In this document: positions 34,501 through 44,038 of the stretch, one piece after another
Numbering within the stretch: position 1 is the stretch's first letter
Layout: each line of letters opens with the position of its first letter
Origin: Trachythela sp. YZ-2020
Lineage: Eukaryota; Cnidaria; Anthozoa; Malacalcyonacea; Clavulariidae
Assembly (NCBI GenBank): GCA_016169945.1
Contig: JADLSH010000293.1
Location: forward strand, 558,001-622,000
Length of the DNA stretch: 64,000 nt
Direction: 5' to 3'
Translations under genes and position numbers: made by a program
The notes under the pieces: generated by a model
Seen by the model: the letters and a program-made list of their open reading frames with translations, nothing else
Databases searched by the model: none
What the model was told of the DNA's origin: nothing

Positions 34501-35925
34501 AGCCTCAATGACACAATGGATGTGCCTCATTTGTTCATACAAAACAAGAAGGTAAATGAATTTAATGAAAGAGTTCATAATGCAGCAACTGGGGAAAAGT
34601 TTTCCATTAAAGCAGTGGACAGTGTGATAGGAGCTAACTCTGCTCAGCTGAGAGATAAAATTTTGAGTCAAATACCAGATGATCCAAGGAAAACAAAACA
34701 AATTGCTTCGAACCTTCAACTTTCAGTTGGGGAAAGAACTGAGATAGCATTAAATGTACGCACTGATGATGGGATGACTAATGGTGCCAGTAATGTTATT
34801 AAGAAGATACAATTAAATCAAAGAGATAAACCGTCTGGTATAATATGGGTACAGTTTGACCATTCAGATGTTGGTGAGAAAACCAGACATGAAAATAGAA
34901 ATCTTTATGTTCAAGGTATTGAGTCAACATGGACCCCAATAAAACCAATTACTACTCAGTTTGCTGTCGGCAGGAACCAAACTGTACAAGTTGTAAGAAA
35001 ACAGTTTCCACTAAGACCTGCTGCGGCTAAGACAATTCATCGTTCACAAGGTGACACTGAACAAAACATTGTTGTCAATTTTAATACAAGAAGAGCCATA
35101 CCTCATATACATTATGTTGGTTTGAGCAGGGTAACAAAAATTGAAGGCTTATATATCACTGATCTTTGTGAACAAAAAATGGCTGTTAATCCTCATGTTG
35201 CAGTTGAAATGGAATTGTTGAGAAATGAACGTGCACTGAAACTTAGTGTTACTCCTATTTATAGGACAGATCAAGTCTCTTTTAAATTATGCTACCTGAA
35301 CGCTCGATCATTGCACAAACATATTGATGATGTTCGACATGATTTGAATTTTACAAACACTGATATCAGTATCTTTTCTGAAACTCGATGTATGAGCTCG
35401 GATAGTGACAATATGTATGATATTGATGGTTACACCTTGTTCAGAAATGATGGTCACCCTTCAAATTCAAGACCTTTTGGTGGCATGGCTGTTTTTAGCC
35501 GAGTTGATTTCTTACCTGGATATCCACGTTCTCATAATATTAATGGCATTGAGATAACTATTATGAAAGTAATGATTCTTCCACATGTTACCATTATAGG
35601 TATATATCGATCACCTAGAATTCCAGTAGAGCAACTGTTTAGAGCATTGAATTATCTTTTAATGTTATGTACTTCTGAATTTAACATTTTCATAGGTGAT
35701 TTTAATATCAATTGGTTGGATGAAGCCAATAGAAGGCCTCTATATAATCTTTTTATTAATGATAATAACTATAGACAATTAGTATCCAGTATCACTACAG
35801 ATAATCAGACGTTAATAGATCATATTTATACGAATTTACCAGAATCACAAGCTAAGTCACACATATTGGAAACATATTTCTCTGATCATAAAGCAGTATG
35901 TGCATTGATTAATTGCTTTCATTAA
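28585..35925 (+). CDS. Helitron polyprotein: basic repeats, 2A, OTU, HUH Rep, PIF1 helicase, EEP endonuclease
   Basis: Intact frame of 2446 residues, full-length for this family. Order: about 50 residues of leader; 22 or so copies of a basic heptad (RRSKQSL) at residues 52-206; a Lys/Arg-rich stretch; 2A motif ending G389/P390; OTU cysteine protease (D422, C425, H534); four 35-residue repeats (about 592-705); Cys-rich region (C723, C725, C726, C765, C768); acidic linker; Rep endonuclease with H-x-H at H1229/H1231 and paired tyrosines Y1412/Y1416; PIF1-type helicase with Walker A (K1771), Walker B (D1856, E1857) and the IHRSQGDT motif near 2151-2158; EEP endonuclease from about 2234 with E2266, D2372/N2374, D2412/H2413 and S2433-D2434-H2435. 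All visible catalytic residues are present, so the copy may be active. It nicks, strand-transfers and unwinds DNA in rolling-circle transposition. A GTAAGT donor-like site lies 18 bases after the ATG. Confidence 0.95.
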   Translation: METFPDLVSILNINSGRFSSVNCSSFCELHHLYGAMFRLIAKNNVIRRTSRPTRRRRQPLRRPNQSLRRSNQSLRRPNQSLRRPNQSLRRPNQSLWRPKQSLWRSKQSLRRSKQSLRRSKQSLRRSKQSLRRSKQSLRRSKQSLRRSKQSLRRSKQSLRRSKQSLRRSKQSLRRSKQSLRRSKQSLRRSKQSLRRSKQSLRRSKYQSLLKQFTKSDVIHQQKKYNMAHLTGVHNSYSMCINSDNCVHRYRSSVRKLTKQPIVKRCRDREPSRLPLKRIILAMRKRKNRPFLKHYFVRNAPKSSILNKLARNYKQYCFQFVHMQHIFLNSFGYFKPYVHLAHKNIETTKCSSCNVLYSQCIAGNYNFSNQQYHISQKKLLLSGDIELNPGPVQNNSLTRLPSNVVLEQRLRHFQLRPFDVGGDGDCFFRSVSHQLYGDPERHLEVRAAGIAYMRNNPERFIESNTENSWLEYLNNMSMQGTWGDAMIIQAVADQLKLKIIIAETHEGFREYSIIQPVSSTQQLSNVYLGHIDEYHYVSTLPCSSMSGLCHNQSNSPQQLDTSKNVEISINQTISNRKKNVTVNPEQSTQRSQSKQLKTQYMREYMKRKRDSENFQPSTPSAASKQKKKQYMNEYMKQKRGSESFQPSTPSAVSKQKKRQYMNEYMKQKRDSESFQPSTRSAASKQKNKMYTNEYIKQKRSESEPVQSLISKFHDIVSQGPLYICTCCDQLWYKHSVISAAILKESNPDVQKRLLNTKSVDNVEWLCKTCNKHLKNNKMPPCAAINGMQFPQKPSFFDLNELEWRLLAPRLAFLKLMQAPRGRQLKINGNIVNVPADVANTVSMLPRLPDETSTIKVNLKRRLQYKSSALSLNIRPNKVAEAAKWLVNNGNLYKEEGISFNDTWLEGNSNTLVLDDSDNDQISEDSENVVDCNAENVNCDTDSKTQQTLTCDDDDHWSEDEAETPAGVTDTMLTAPDFVTDNERQHILNVAPGEGNKPMSIFRDRYSEELAYPGIFLGQKRPDNTNRLTNVHYSEICKSELRRSDRRAAMCVENIFFKTKKLQMKILLGQSQVALRKCQQNSGTVTAGQLKQPGAIDNMIHHDQGFKFLRAVRGSPPYFEKAKKDIFAMIRQLGAASLFCSFSSAETKWIHLLRILGKLVDNKGYTDNELENLNWEEKSRLIQSDPVTCARHFDYQVHKFLQNFLLSKTAPLGKVADWFYRVEYQQRGSPHIHMLIWLENAPTFGVDFDCNVVSFIDKIITCEKPTEDQELLSTLVNRQVHRHSHTCRKKSKSVCRFNYPQPPMRSTKILYPLDTDMDDNELEQHKHTWKFIKKNLNDMKEGDDITFDQLLVNLKLTEQHYLLAVRSSLKASTIFLKRKPNELRINNYNAACLSAWRANMDIQFVLDVYACAMYIVSYISKAQKGMSELLRTACEEARRGNSSIKQQVRDIGNKFLNNVEISAQEAVYIVLQLPMRKSSRQVIFINTSPPENRVQLLKSMREINDMEDDSDEVYASGLIKRYTKRPAKLENLSLADWAAWYDSCGKPYIKPSRELDIDNYPLETNFDDNHDDDDSEGQESEQKNKKRTKARIIRSVCFNKEVDSEKHYRELIMLFTSWRNETTDLIKNCCSYQEHYLQLKNTIDEQMKQYAICSDDLNEIQEQLNNMEDNDDNYDLIAPGTQNIERQDESEGTQDLHPELNANYDLSGDLGIPSTASNTERLILHEEQDDVYRGMVQKLNKEQKEFFYHVLHLIKTSESPFYCFLSGGAGVGKSHLTKSLYQAALKYYNTRAGDDFHQVKILMLAPTGKAAFNIKGNTIHNALAIPACQSLKNYKPLDSSRLNTLRCQLGGLKLIFLDEISMVGSTMFNVQINNRLKDIKGSKDDFGGVSIVAIGDLFQLEPVMDRYIFKNLDNSEYAVLAPNKWQDYFNMFELQEIMRQRESKVFAEILNRLREGKHTKDDILKLKERLIKENSLNDTMDVPHLFIQNKKVNEFNERVHNAATGEKFSIKAVDSVIGANSAQLRDKILSQIPDDPRKTKQIASNLQLSVGERTEIALNVRTDDGMTNGASNVIKKIQLNQRDKPSGIIWVQFDHSDVGEKTRHENRNLYVQGIESTWTPIKPITTQFAVGRNQTVQVVRKQFPLRPAAAKTIHRSQGDTEQNIVVNFNTRRAIPHIHYVGLSRVTKIEGLYITDLCEQKMAVNPHVAVEMELLRNERALKLSVTPIYRTDQVSFKLCYLNARSLHKHIDDVRHDLNFTNTDISIFSETRCMSSDSDNMYDIDGYTLFRNDGHPSNSRPFGGMAVFSRVDFLPGYPRSHNINGIEITIMKVMILPHVTIIGIYRSPRIPVEQLFRALNYLLMLCTSEFNIFIGDFNINWLDEANRRPLYNLFINDNNYRQLVSSITTDNQTLIDHIYTNLPESQAKSHILETYFSDHKAVCALINCFH
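28738..29203 (+). repeat. 21-bp in-frame minisatellite in Helitron ORF
   Basis: About 22 units of CAGTCTCTTCGGAGATCAAAA encode the heptad QSLRRSK. The early units carry C for T or A (ACCAAAT, ATCAAAT) and encode RRPNQSL or RRSNQSL; the later ones are virtually identical. As 21 is divisible by three, two other frames are also open through the array. Confidence 0.97.
29707..29754 (+). other. 2A-like ribosome-skipping peptide
   Basis: Residues 375-390 read QKKLLLSGDIELNPGP, matching the D-V/I-E-x-N-P-G-P consensus with the usual preceding leucines. At such sequences the ribosome fails to make the Gly-Pro bond and restarts, yielding two proteins. Here these would be a 389-residue basic leader and a 2057-residue OTU-Rep-helicase-endonuclease protein starting with Pro390. 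2A sequences have been reported in front of CR1-like LINE proteins in marine invertebrates; its place in a Helitron is notable. Confidence 0.92.
30355..30696 (+). repeat. 105-bp in-frame repeat, 4 copies, in Helitron ORF
   Basis: Four units of about 35 residues, each with a QYMNEYMKQKR-like basic helix followed by SESFQPSTPSAxSK. The fourth is more diverged (MYTNEYIKQKR). The basic patches suggest nucleic-acid binding or nuclear import; this is inference. Confidence 0.85.
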
Positions 35926-36544
35926 AGCAAAGTAATAGTAGTTGCATGAAGAGCAAATATTTGGAGAATAAATACTTATAGTAACACTTGGAACCAGTCA
36001 TAATAATGTACATGTATTTACAGTATATAACTATATAACCTGGGTTGTACTATTAAGAAATTAAGAACTTGGAGGGGGTTCTCCCCCCCTTCATCCACCT
36101 TATTAATGCCTGCCACTGAATGCCAATAACAAGAACACCAGGTAAGCCATTTTATATTTCCTCCCTCCCCTCCCTCTTACTATTTGTCTTATGTTTTGTT
36201 GCATGTTCTAGCACTGTCATTTTGCCTTAAGTTCTAACATAAAGGTAATTTTTGTTTATAGATGAAAACAACAATCAGAATGTACTGGATAATGGCCGGA
36301 TAATTTTGCCAGAACTACACTCTACTTGCAGAACAATCTCAAGTTAAACTCACTGGTAATGCATGTATATTTACAGAAGAAGATGTTAACAGCCACCATA
36401 TGTCATATAATGGGATCTTACTAATGGCACACAATGTACAAAACTGAACCTATTATTCTGTATATTGGATTTTCTCCCATGGCACAATATTGTATGGATC
36501 TGGTATGCTGTGTTATAGGATTCTATTCAAGAACTATATACATG
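35926..36544. other. Helitron 3' non-coding region
   Basis: Starts at the stop codon of the Helitron ORF. It has no ORF with domains. It includes a C-rich tract near 36078-36090 and weak similarity near 36465-36545 to 23300-23395, continuing the direct repeat further upstream. Confidence 0.5.
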
Positions 36545-37107
36545 GATTATACTCCTGATTTTCAACCTTGTCAACATTTGCTACTGATGAATGGCCACCA
36601 ATGTATGACCTATTTGCTAATATATTTACTTGGAATAAACAGTTCATTTGTGTTCCATCAACCCTGACTATCACATTTCTAAAATGAAATACTTCCATTA
36701 TGGACAACAGAAATGTTGATGTCAATCATGTCATGTATCAATTATATGGTTAAAAGGCTTTTAAAACTCTGCAAGTGTGTATTGGCAACATCTGGTATCC
36801 TGACAACATCTATGCTTCTACAATTTTCTCACATACCTATTATATTATGACCTATCTATATGGGCCATACTATATATTATGAACTATCAAGAAGATTGTG
36901 AACCCAACATGTTTCAGCAATAACATCATAAAATTGAATAATATCTTTGTTATGTTATGGAATTAGTTTCTGCAAGTGGAATTTATATCAGCCATTTTAT
37001 TTTGTCATCTGGCATACTGTAAATCTAACCTCATAACTCATTTAACATGAAAATCTTGGTCAACTGTGTACAATATATATTTCTGATATTTATAAAAATA
37101 TACTCAT
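36545..37107 (+). repeat. Helitron 3' region shared with 23395-23877
   Basis: Collinear with the upstream copy in the same orientation, with insertions of about 80 bp net in this copy. The end of similarity (ATTTATAAAAATATACTC) gives the likely 3' boundary. Confidence 0.75.
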
Positions 37108-37936
37108 TTAAACATCAATCTCTTATTCTTTACAAGTTACTGATTGAATGAAGTGTATGTTGTTTGTACAAAATATGTATAACTTATACACTTCACGGCC
37201 AAAGTAGAATTTGTAGAATATTACTCCTTTGGGATCACCATGAGCAGATACATGTACGCTTAGCGTACCTATTTTTATCATTTGTATACTAAATACTTAC
37301 GCATTACCATCTGGCCAACGCATTGTCTAGTGTAATCCGACGAACAATCAGACGAATAATTTGTCTTTGTTATGCGACTTGAGTATGAAAATGGGCACTA
37401 TGCACACAGGCTGGTACGCCTAAATTCGTCCAGGCGGCAATGCGTCTTTAGTATAAAAACACCCATTATATTCATCACAGATCACTAGCCGCGCAAGTCA
37501 GCCTGTGCGTGGTGGCTGAAATCTATATTTGCGCGCTTATCGTGTAGTATAACTGACAAAGAAATTCCATTGTCAATTCTGTGCGCATGCTTTAGAAACT
37601 CTAGTAATAGAATTGTATTTCACTATATAGCGTTGTATTACTCAAGACCTGTATTTAATGGGACTTTGTAGTTTTAATGGAAAAATGGTCGCATTGTATT
37701 AGAATTTTTTTCTCACTCGTATGCTTCTCGTAGTGTGTTTTGACAGATTGAAAGAGCTTACCTAGCCAGAGCCGCTGATTTTTTTCCGTCCGATTATTTT
37801 ATCGCCCATTTATATAATAACCAATCAAAAATAAAGCGAATGCTTCCCAGGCTAGAGCTTACCTGCAGTTTAGCGCTCAAAGGTATGATTGCATTCCTGA
37901 CGAACTTATTTATCCCTTGTCTAACCATCTGTGTAT
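37108..37936. other. non-coding stretch with a candidate hairpin
   Basis: No gene recognised. 37149-37158 (TGAAGTGTAT) and 37186-37195 are perfect 10-bp inverted arms; this could be a Helitron-type terminal hairpin if the element extends beyond 37107, but no CTRR end follows. Confidence 0.35.
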
Positions 37937-38734
37937 GTGTTTGTCAGCGTTTCCACTTGGAAGGAAATTTCCTTCCAGAAGGATATTTTGGCCTTAGGGA
38001 GGAAATTTGGAAGGAAATAGTATTTGGGAGGAAATTTTGTTATCAGGAAAGAAATAAGAAAGAAATTATCTTATTTCTTATAAAACCTGAGAAAACGGCA
38101 ATTTCCAAGCAAATTCGCTTCAGAAAATGCTGTCCTGCAGCATAGAAAATCTGAAAATTTCTGGGGAAGGACCCCCAGAACCTTTATAAAAATAATTAAC
38201 GCTGAGAAAATTTTATCACAGCTACTACTTCATTCTACTTCGGTAAATTTAGTCCCCTCTTCTGACAATCCCTCCCCTCACGGCCGTAGCGAGAGGGGTA
38301 TTGCAGGGGGGTTCACTCCCACAACTTTTTGAGAATTGCTATATTCGGAAAATTACTTATCCATTCGGAAAATAACTGAAACATAAAATAACAAAATTTG
38401 AATCACTGAAGAGTGATATAGTACTCTATGAGATTCGTATTCAGAAAATTGAATCCTATTCAGAAGTGCGAAGTTTCAGTCCAAAGTTAAAAAAGCGACT
38501 GAATTGTTTGTTTATTGAGATCATTTCCATTAGAATGTGTCACAAATACGAACTTCATTTTCCGAATTAAAATTACTAATCATTGATTTATTTAATCGGA
38601 AATACTGAAATTGCGGTCCAAAGCAATTATAGCGATATAAACTTAAAATTGAAAACTTAACTGTTTGAACTGAACGAAAAATCCCTTTCAACCGTTCTGC
38701 AGCCATTTAACAGCCCAACGAAAAGTGATGTTGA

Positions 38735-38911
38735 CAGGGCCGCCTTCACAAAATTTATCAGGGGGGGTGTGAGGTCCTTTCAACCGACTGACTAACGAAC
38801 TTGTACCAACTACATTGTTGTTAGTCATCAAAAATATTTTTGCCTGCCGATTAAAATAGCACTTCTGCCGACTGAAACTCCAAATAGAATTTCTGGGGAG
38901 GTCCGGCTCTG
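38735..38911. mobile_element. 177-bp hAT-type MITE, TSD GATGTTGA
   Basis: Begins CAGGGCCGCC and ends GGCTCTG (inverted CAGAGCC). Perfect 8-bp duplications GATGTTGA at 38727-38734 and 38912-38919. The Gypsy element inserted 9 bp beyond its right end. Confidence 0.85.
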
Positions 38912-38924
38912 GATGTTGATCATG

Positions 38925-39134
38925 TGTAGCGTGCCGATACTCAATAGACTTCACGAACTCGGTTTTAAACTCTTTATTTCCCAGTTATATTACAGAGGCT
39001 ACAGCCTTTCATGTGCGACCCTCTCGCTCTGAGGTGCGCGTTCACTCTCTCGTCATCGGCTCAAGTCATTGTCTAGATCATCCACTGTCCGGAAACCACA
39101 TCGGTTTCACATTACATATTGTATACACGTTACA
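38925..39134 (-). repeat. Gypsy 3' LTR, 210 bp
   Basis: Identical by eye to 52532-52741. Begins TGTAGCGTGCC and ends CACGTTACA on the plus strand. Confidence 0.95.
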
Positions 39135-39232
39135 CCATCTCCCTACATAAAATTCTTGCCCACAAGAATTGTACATTTACAGAATTATGAATTATATAAA
39201 TTACTACAACAGAGTTTGTTCTGGGAGTATTA

Positions 39233-39830
39233 TTACGCAGCAAACCCATACCGATCAGGCGCATGGACATCTTGCCTGAGATTCCTAGGCCTAACCCGAG
39301 GGACATGTGGAGCATTTTCGCAATTAGGTTGAACGTTGTTTGCGGGAACATTGTAAACCACCTGATCGCCCCCAATTTCTCGCGCAGGGCAGACAATGTC
39401 TCCACAGTTTAATGGTGCATAACCACGCTTCAATCGATCATGATGTACCACCGTAATCTTACCTTCGATCGATTTGATTTTATAATCAACGCCTAACCGA
39501 CAAACAACTTCAAACGGCCCGATCCACTTGGCCCCAAATTTCCATCCTTTTGGTCTACGCAAGTAAACTGTTTCACCTGACCCGAATGGGCGCCACTTTT
39601 GCATTCTCTCTTCATTACCTTTCATTTGTTTCTCCCTTGCTCTCTCTAAGTTTACCTTTGCTACCTCTCTCACCTCCTTAAATATCTTCCTAAGAGACTG
39701 TGTGTATTCGGATTGTGTGCTAGGGTCTTTCAGTGGGAGGCCTAGCTCTAATTCTAAGGGCAATCTCGGCGTACGACCAAAAACTATCTCATATGGAGAT
39801 GTTTGCAATGACTCTTGTCGACTCGTGTTG
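39233..39830 (-). pseudogene. Gypsy integrase C-terminal part
   Basis: Continues the integrase beyond the 39839-48313 insertion, beginning at the duplicated target, which encodes Phe-Ala-Tyr. It includes SPYEIVFGRTPRLPL, the usual end of the integrase core, and the GPFEVVCRL and VVHHDRLKRGY motifs of the GPY/F module that follows it. No chromodomain is seen. It is separated from the catalytic core by the nested insertion, so no functional integrase is possible at this locus. Confidence 0.93.
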
Positions 39831-40867
39831 TAGGCGAAGGCCTGCTCTGGGATCTTAACTCGCCTTAACTCGCCGCGAGATAATGCGAGTTAAGGCGAGT
39901 TTAGGCGATTTAAGAAAAAACACAACTTTTAGGTAATGCGTTTTAAGGCGTTTTAGGGCGATTTAAGGCGATTTAAGAAAAAATACATGGTAATAATTAA
40001 ATATGCAAGTATAGTGCTTTAAGCAAAATACAGTAATAACACATAATTAATAGTGCATAGTAAATGTATTTTGAAAGAGCACCACTCTCCCCTCACACCC
40101 CCAGGGGGTCTGGTTAGACTGTCATGTAAACAAGACCCAGTTGAAACTTATTATTAATTAGCTTGTTATTTTGCCGTATTACTAATTTTAAGGTTATACC
40201 ACCAAATTGCTGGAATTAATACAATGAAGAACATAAACCAGTATATAATAACATGTATTTTTAAATTGAATTGCATACTAATACCTATTACTAAGTTCAG
40301 TCCTGGAACCACAATCAATTGGAAATCTAAAATATCAGGGTTGTGGCTGTAATGTAGGAACGAGAAGATTTAGTGCATCCCATGGGGTTGCTATCCTATA
40401 TTTTGAGAATTTCCAAATGCATGAATGCCTTGTCAATATCTTGGAAATTCCAAGAGTACAGAATATATTAAAACTGTGACCATGCATGTTCCAATGTGGC
40501 AATACATTGTAGTTATTCAAACGAATTTACATATGTGTTAAACTTACCAAATAAGCTTGAATTTACGTTGCAAATATAGTATTTCATTTCCATGTGTTCA
40601 TTTAATAATTAAAACTCAACATTGATTGGTATTTATTTCAATTCCCCTCGATATATAAAGTGCAGTATTTATAAAAACTCACTAATGTTAAAATTTAGTT
40701 TATATAAAGTTTCCCAGACTTGAATAATAAATTTCCGCTGGATAGCCTGAGAGAAGGCTCCCTCCCCGCAGTGGCTAACATGAAGTATTTAACTGAATTA
40801 ATGAAAATGCCAGGTTTTGTTATCGACCCAAGATCGTACGCTAAAAATGTGAAACCTCGGTCAGAAT

Positions 40868-43218
40868 CACTGATCTAATAATAGACTGGATATAGCTTCT
40901 ATAGGTGGCAAAAGTGAAGCTACGTTATATATGCGAAAATCACTTCCGGGGACCACGGAGTGATACAAATTTGTATAGAAATGTATGGCGGACAACGTGA
41001 ACGAACGTGAATTTTCGCAAATTTAAGACACTTCGCGATCTTGTACTAACCTCATCGTTCTACCATGGATAAAAGATGTTATGTTAATGCTTTTAAAACT
41101 AAAATTATCTAGATTGCTCTAAAATATCGGCATTTGTGTTCGTTCAAAGTTGTCCTTGCGGGAATAATATTTTATCGCCACGATCATACGAGAAGACAAT
41201 TTCTAGTTTGCTTTCCAAATATGGAGGCAGAATAAGATCCACTCTACTCAAAAGTACCTTGAAAGGAAAGTAAGTAATTTTGTTTTATCATATATGTTTA
41301 ATCTTGATCAACAAGAGGTTTACAATTCCCTCAAATGACCAAGCCTGTATAGATATTTGACACGTTTAATAGTACTTGTTTTGATTTATACTATAAAACT
41401 GGAAGCCTGCCCAAATATAATATAGCCTTTTGCGGAGTGAATCTATGTTTATAATACAGCCGAATTTTGAACTTGCAACCATGAAATTGATCTTAAATGC
41501 AGAGTGTGTTGTTCATTATTTTTTTAATATAAAAATTTGCTTAAAAGATATTGTTATCTAAACATTTGTTATTGTAAAAATAACCAATTTTCCAGTTATT
41601 TCCACCAACTCCCAGCATTTGCCTGCAGTTTGCAAAAGAAACACTACTGTTTAATGCCCCATTTATACACTTGAGCCTTGTTTCCATTTGGTCCAGCTGT
41701 CATGACCAAGTCATGGTCACTGATGCAAAATAGTCTGGATCTTTCTTCATGTGTTTTGTCAGTTTGGGTGCTGTATGTATGCAAATCAGTTTACTGATTG
41801 CAAAGGTGTACTGACACCGTGTTATATCAGCTCCCTTCTTGACATCATGGACACCAGACTGACAAGGTGGATGGTAGAAAGGTTCGACACATGTGTATCA
41901 GCAAAATAGTGTGTAATGAAAGAGTTATGAACAGAAAAATAACACAACCTCAATTGAATGTCAACCAGGGTTGGTTCAAGCTGGTCTGGGTTGAAAACAA
42001 ATATCCAGACTCCAGTGTTGCAGCCAACCCAGGTTATAATGTGAATGCAATAAAAAGAAGCCCCACTGGGTCTTCCAATCCGGGTTGAAGATGTGGTCTT
42101 CCAACCTGGGTTCGTGTAAATGGGGGATAAAAATTTCAAGGGACTGTTTCTCCAGTAATTGGCCAAGGTCCTTCTTAAGAAATGAATAGTTATGACGTTA
42201 TATGTAAACAATGAGTTTGAGTGTTTCATCAGGGGATCCAAACACGAGAAAACGGTATGAAACACGAGCGCGAAGCGCGAGTGTTTTATTGTTTTCGAGT
42301 GTTTGGTCCCCTGATGAAACACGAGAAACGAGTTGTTTACACAACATCTCAAACAAACCAGTATTTAAAGAGAAATTCAACGCGAAAGTCGAGTTAATTT
42401 ATGGGTGTTTATTACCGTGGTATCAAGACAACGATACGGTGGTGATTTCCTTTGTGTTTTGCTTATGAATTATTAATGAGTTTGAGATTTATGAGTATTC
42501 GTTTTGAATATTCTCTATACCAAACTTGACCTATTTCAATTCCTAATGAGTGGGCAAGAGTGGACCATTGACTTACAGGCATGGCAATCCATCATTCATG
42601 GATTAAATGGTAAATATACGTGGTGTATAAAGGCTATATTTGGGTTGCCATCCAGTTTTAAGTATAATAAATGAAAACAAGTACTGTAAACAACTAAACA
42701 TGTACAAATATCTATACAGACTGAAAAGTATATTTGTAAAGGCTTGGTAATTTGGGGGAATTAAAAACCTCTTGTTGATCAAGATTAAACATATATGATA
42801 AAACAAAATTATTTACTTTCCTTTCAAGGTATTTTTGAGTAGAGTAGATCTTATTCTGTCTCCATATTTCGAAAGCAAACTAGAAATTGTCTTCTCATAT
42901 GATCGTGGCGATAAAATATTATTCCCGCTAGGACAACTTTGAACGAACACAAATGCCGATATTTTAGAGCAATCTAGATAATTTTAGTTTTAAAAGCATT
43001 AACATAACATCTTTTATCCATGGTAGAACGATGAGGTTAGTACAAGATCGCGAAGTGTCTTAAATTTGCGAAAATTCACGTTCGTTCACGTTGTCCGCCA
43101 TACATTTCTATACAAATTTGTATCACTCCGTGGTCCCCGGAAGTGATTTTCGCATATATAACGTGGCTTCACTTTTGCCACCTATAGAAGCTATATCCAG
43201 TCTATTATTAGATCAGTG
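40868..43218. mobile_element. 2.35-kb element with about 450-bp TIRs, TSD GTCAGAAT
   Basis: Starts CACTGATCTAATAATAGACTGG and ends with its exact inverse complement. Arms 40868 to about 41325 and about 42768-43218 are nearly identical. GTCAGAAT is duplicated perfectly at 40860-40867 and 43219-43226. The interior has no ORF with a recognisable transposase. Long near-perfect arms plus a perfect TSD indicate a recent insertion of a non-autonomous element; an 8-bp TSD and CA-start fit P or hAT types. Confidence 0.92.
42203..42341. repeat. internal 139-bp imperfect palindrome
   Basis: TGTAAACAATGAG...GTGTTTCATCAGGGGAT is mirrored by TCCCCTGATGAAACACGAG...GTTGTTTACA. The centre, around GCGCGAAGCGCG, is itself palindromic. 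Probably a small hairpin MITE inside the long-TIR element. Confidence 0.7.
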
Positions 43219-43909
43219 GTCAGAATGAATAGATAGCTCACTCGTTTGATGTTTTTGGCGCTTCCGACAGGTGCGACTTCCGGGTGGCCGCCATTGCTCT
43301 GGCCAGTAAACTGCAGCCAGAACTATTGGAAAATGTATTGTGAAATTGACATCGCGCGCATAAAAACTTAGTTTTTAGCGGTTTGGACCTCTGAATTCAA
43401 CGTTTACGGTCGGAAATCAAATTTAGGAAGGTAAGAGAGTATTTTCATACTTTTTATTAGCCCTGAAAGTGGCTTTTTAAGTCAAACTTTGTGCTCTTAA
43501 CTATGGCCAGTTCGGCCAGCCATATGAAAGCTGCAGTCCATATACAATTTGACAATTCTCAGCACAGCTTTGTTGCAGTCTTGTACAGAATATTTCTCGC
43601 TAACCTTAGTATAAAGAGTATAAATAACATTGCAACCGAGCTCCGTATCATGAACTCATTCTTACAATAGATATACAGTATTTATCTGATGTATGTTTTT
43701 CCATCAGACCATCACCATTTCTCTGCCTGTGTGTTAGAAATGAAATAAAGTCTTTGAAAATCAACTTCCAAGTTAAACATTTCTTTTGAACTTCACTGTT
43801 TTCTTGCATTAGATATTTATCTACTGCAGTTAGTCCAACTTATTCAGATATAAGATATTGGTTGTTGCTTCACTGAGTGGACCAGACCCAGAAGAGTGAA
43901 AAATCACTC

Positions 43910-43981
43910 AGCCTTGGCAGGGCTTGTACCTGCGATCTCTGGTTTACTAGTCCAATGTTCTAACCACTGAGCTACAAGGCC
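43910..43981 (-). tRNA. tRNA-Thr(AGT)-like sequence in a transposon arm
   Basis: On the minus strand, GGCCTTG and CAAGGCT form a 7-bp acceptor stem (one G-T pair). GCTC starts a D-arm, the anticodon loop reads CTAGTAA (anticodon AGT), and GCAGG/CCTGC is a perfect T-stem; the T-loop is TACAAGC in place of TTCAAGC. At 72 nt all arms have tRNA length. Because it recurs in the inverted arm and in a second copy, it is best seen as a tRNA-derived SINE head or captured tRNA rather than a working gene. Confidence 0.45.
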
Positions 43982-44038
43982 GATTGGTTGATTTGGTTCA
44001 CTGTGGTGATATTTCGAGACCCAGTTCTAGTTTCTTCC

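Larger units (their letters stand above)
28293..37107 (+). mobile_element. autonomous Helitron (Helentron-type, with OTU and endonuclease)
   Basis: Defined by its intact Rep-helicase ORF and a 3' non-coding region of about 1.2 kb whose last part is shared with 23395-23877. Similarity between those copies stops near 37107, my best estimate of the 3' end. The 5' end is unknown; I start it where the tandem array ends, but the array and the RPA-like gene may belong to the element. I could not confirm the classical 5'-TC and 3'-CTRR ends. A C-terminal endonuclease is characteristic of the Helentron/Helitron2 branch. Confidence 0.7.

Noticed and set aside
41822..42352. 176-codon minus-strand frame in the long-TIR element as a transposase
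   Set aside because: It crosses the internal palindrome, lacks any transposase motif and has chance-like composition.
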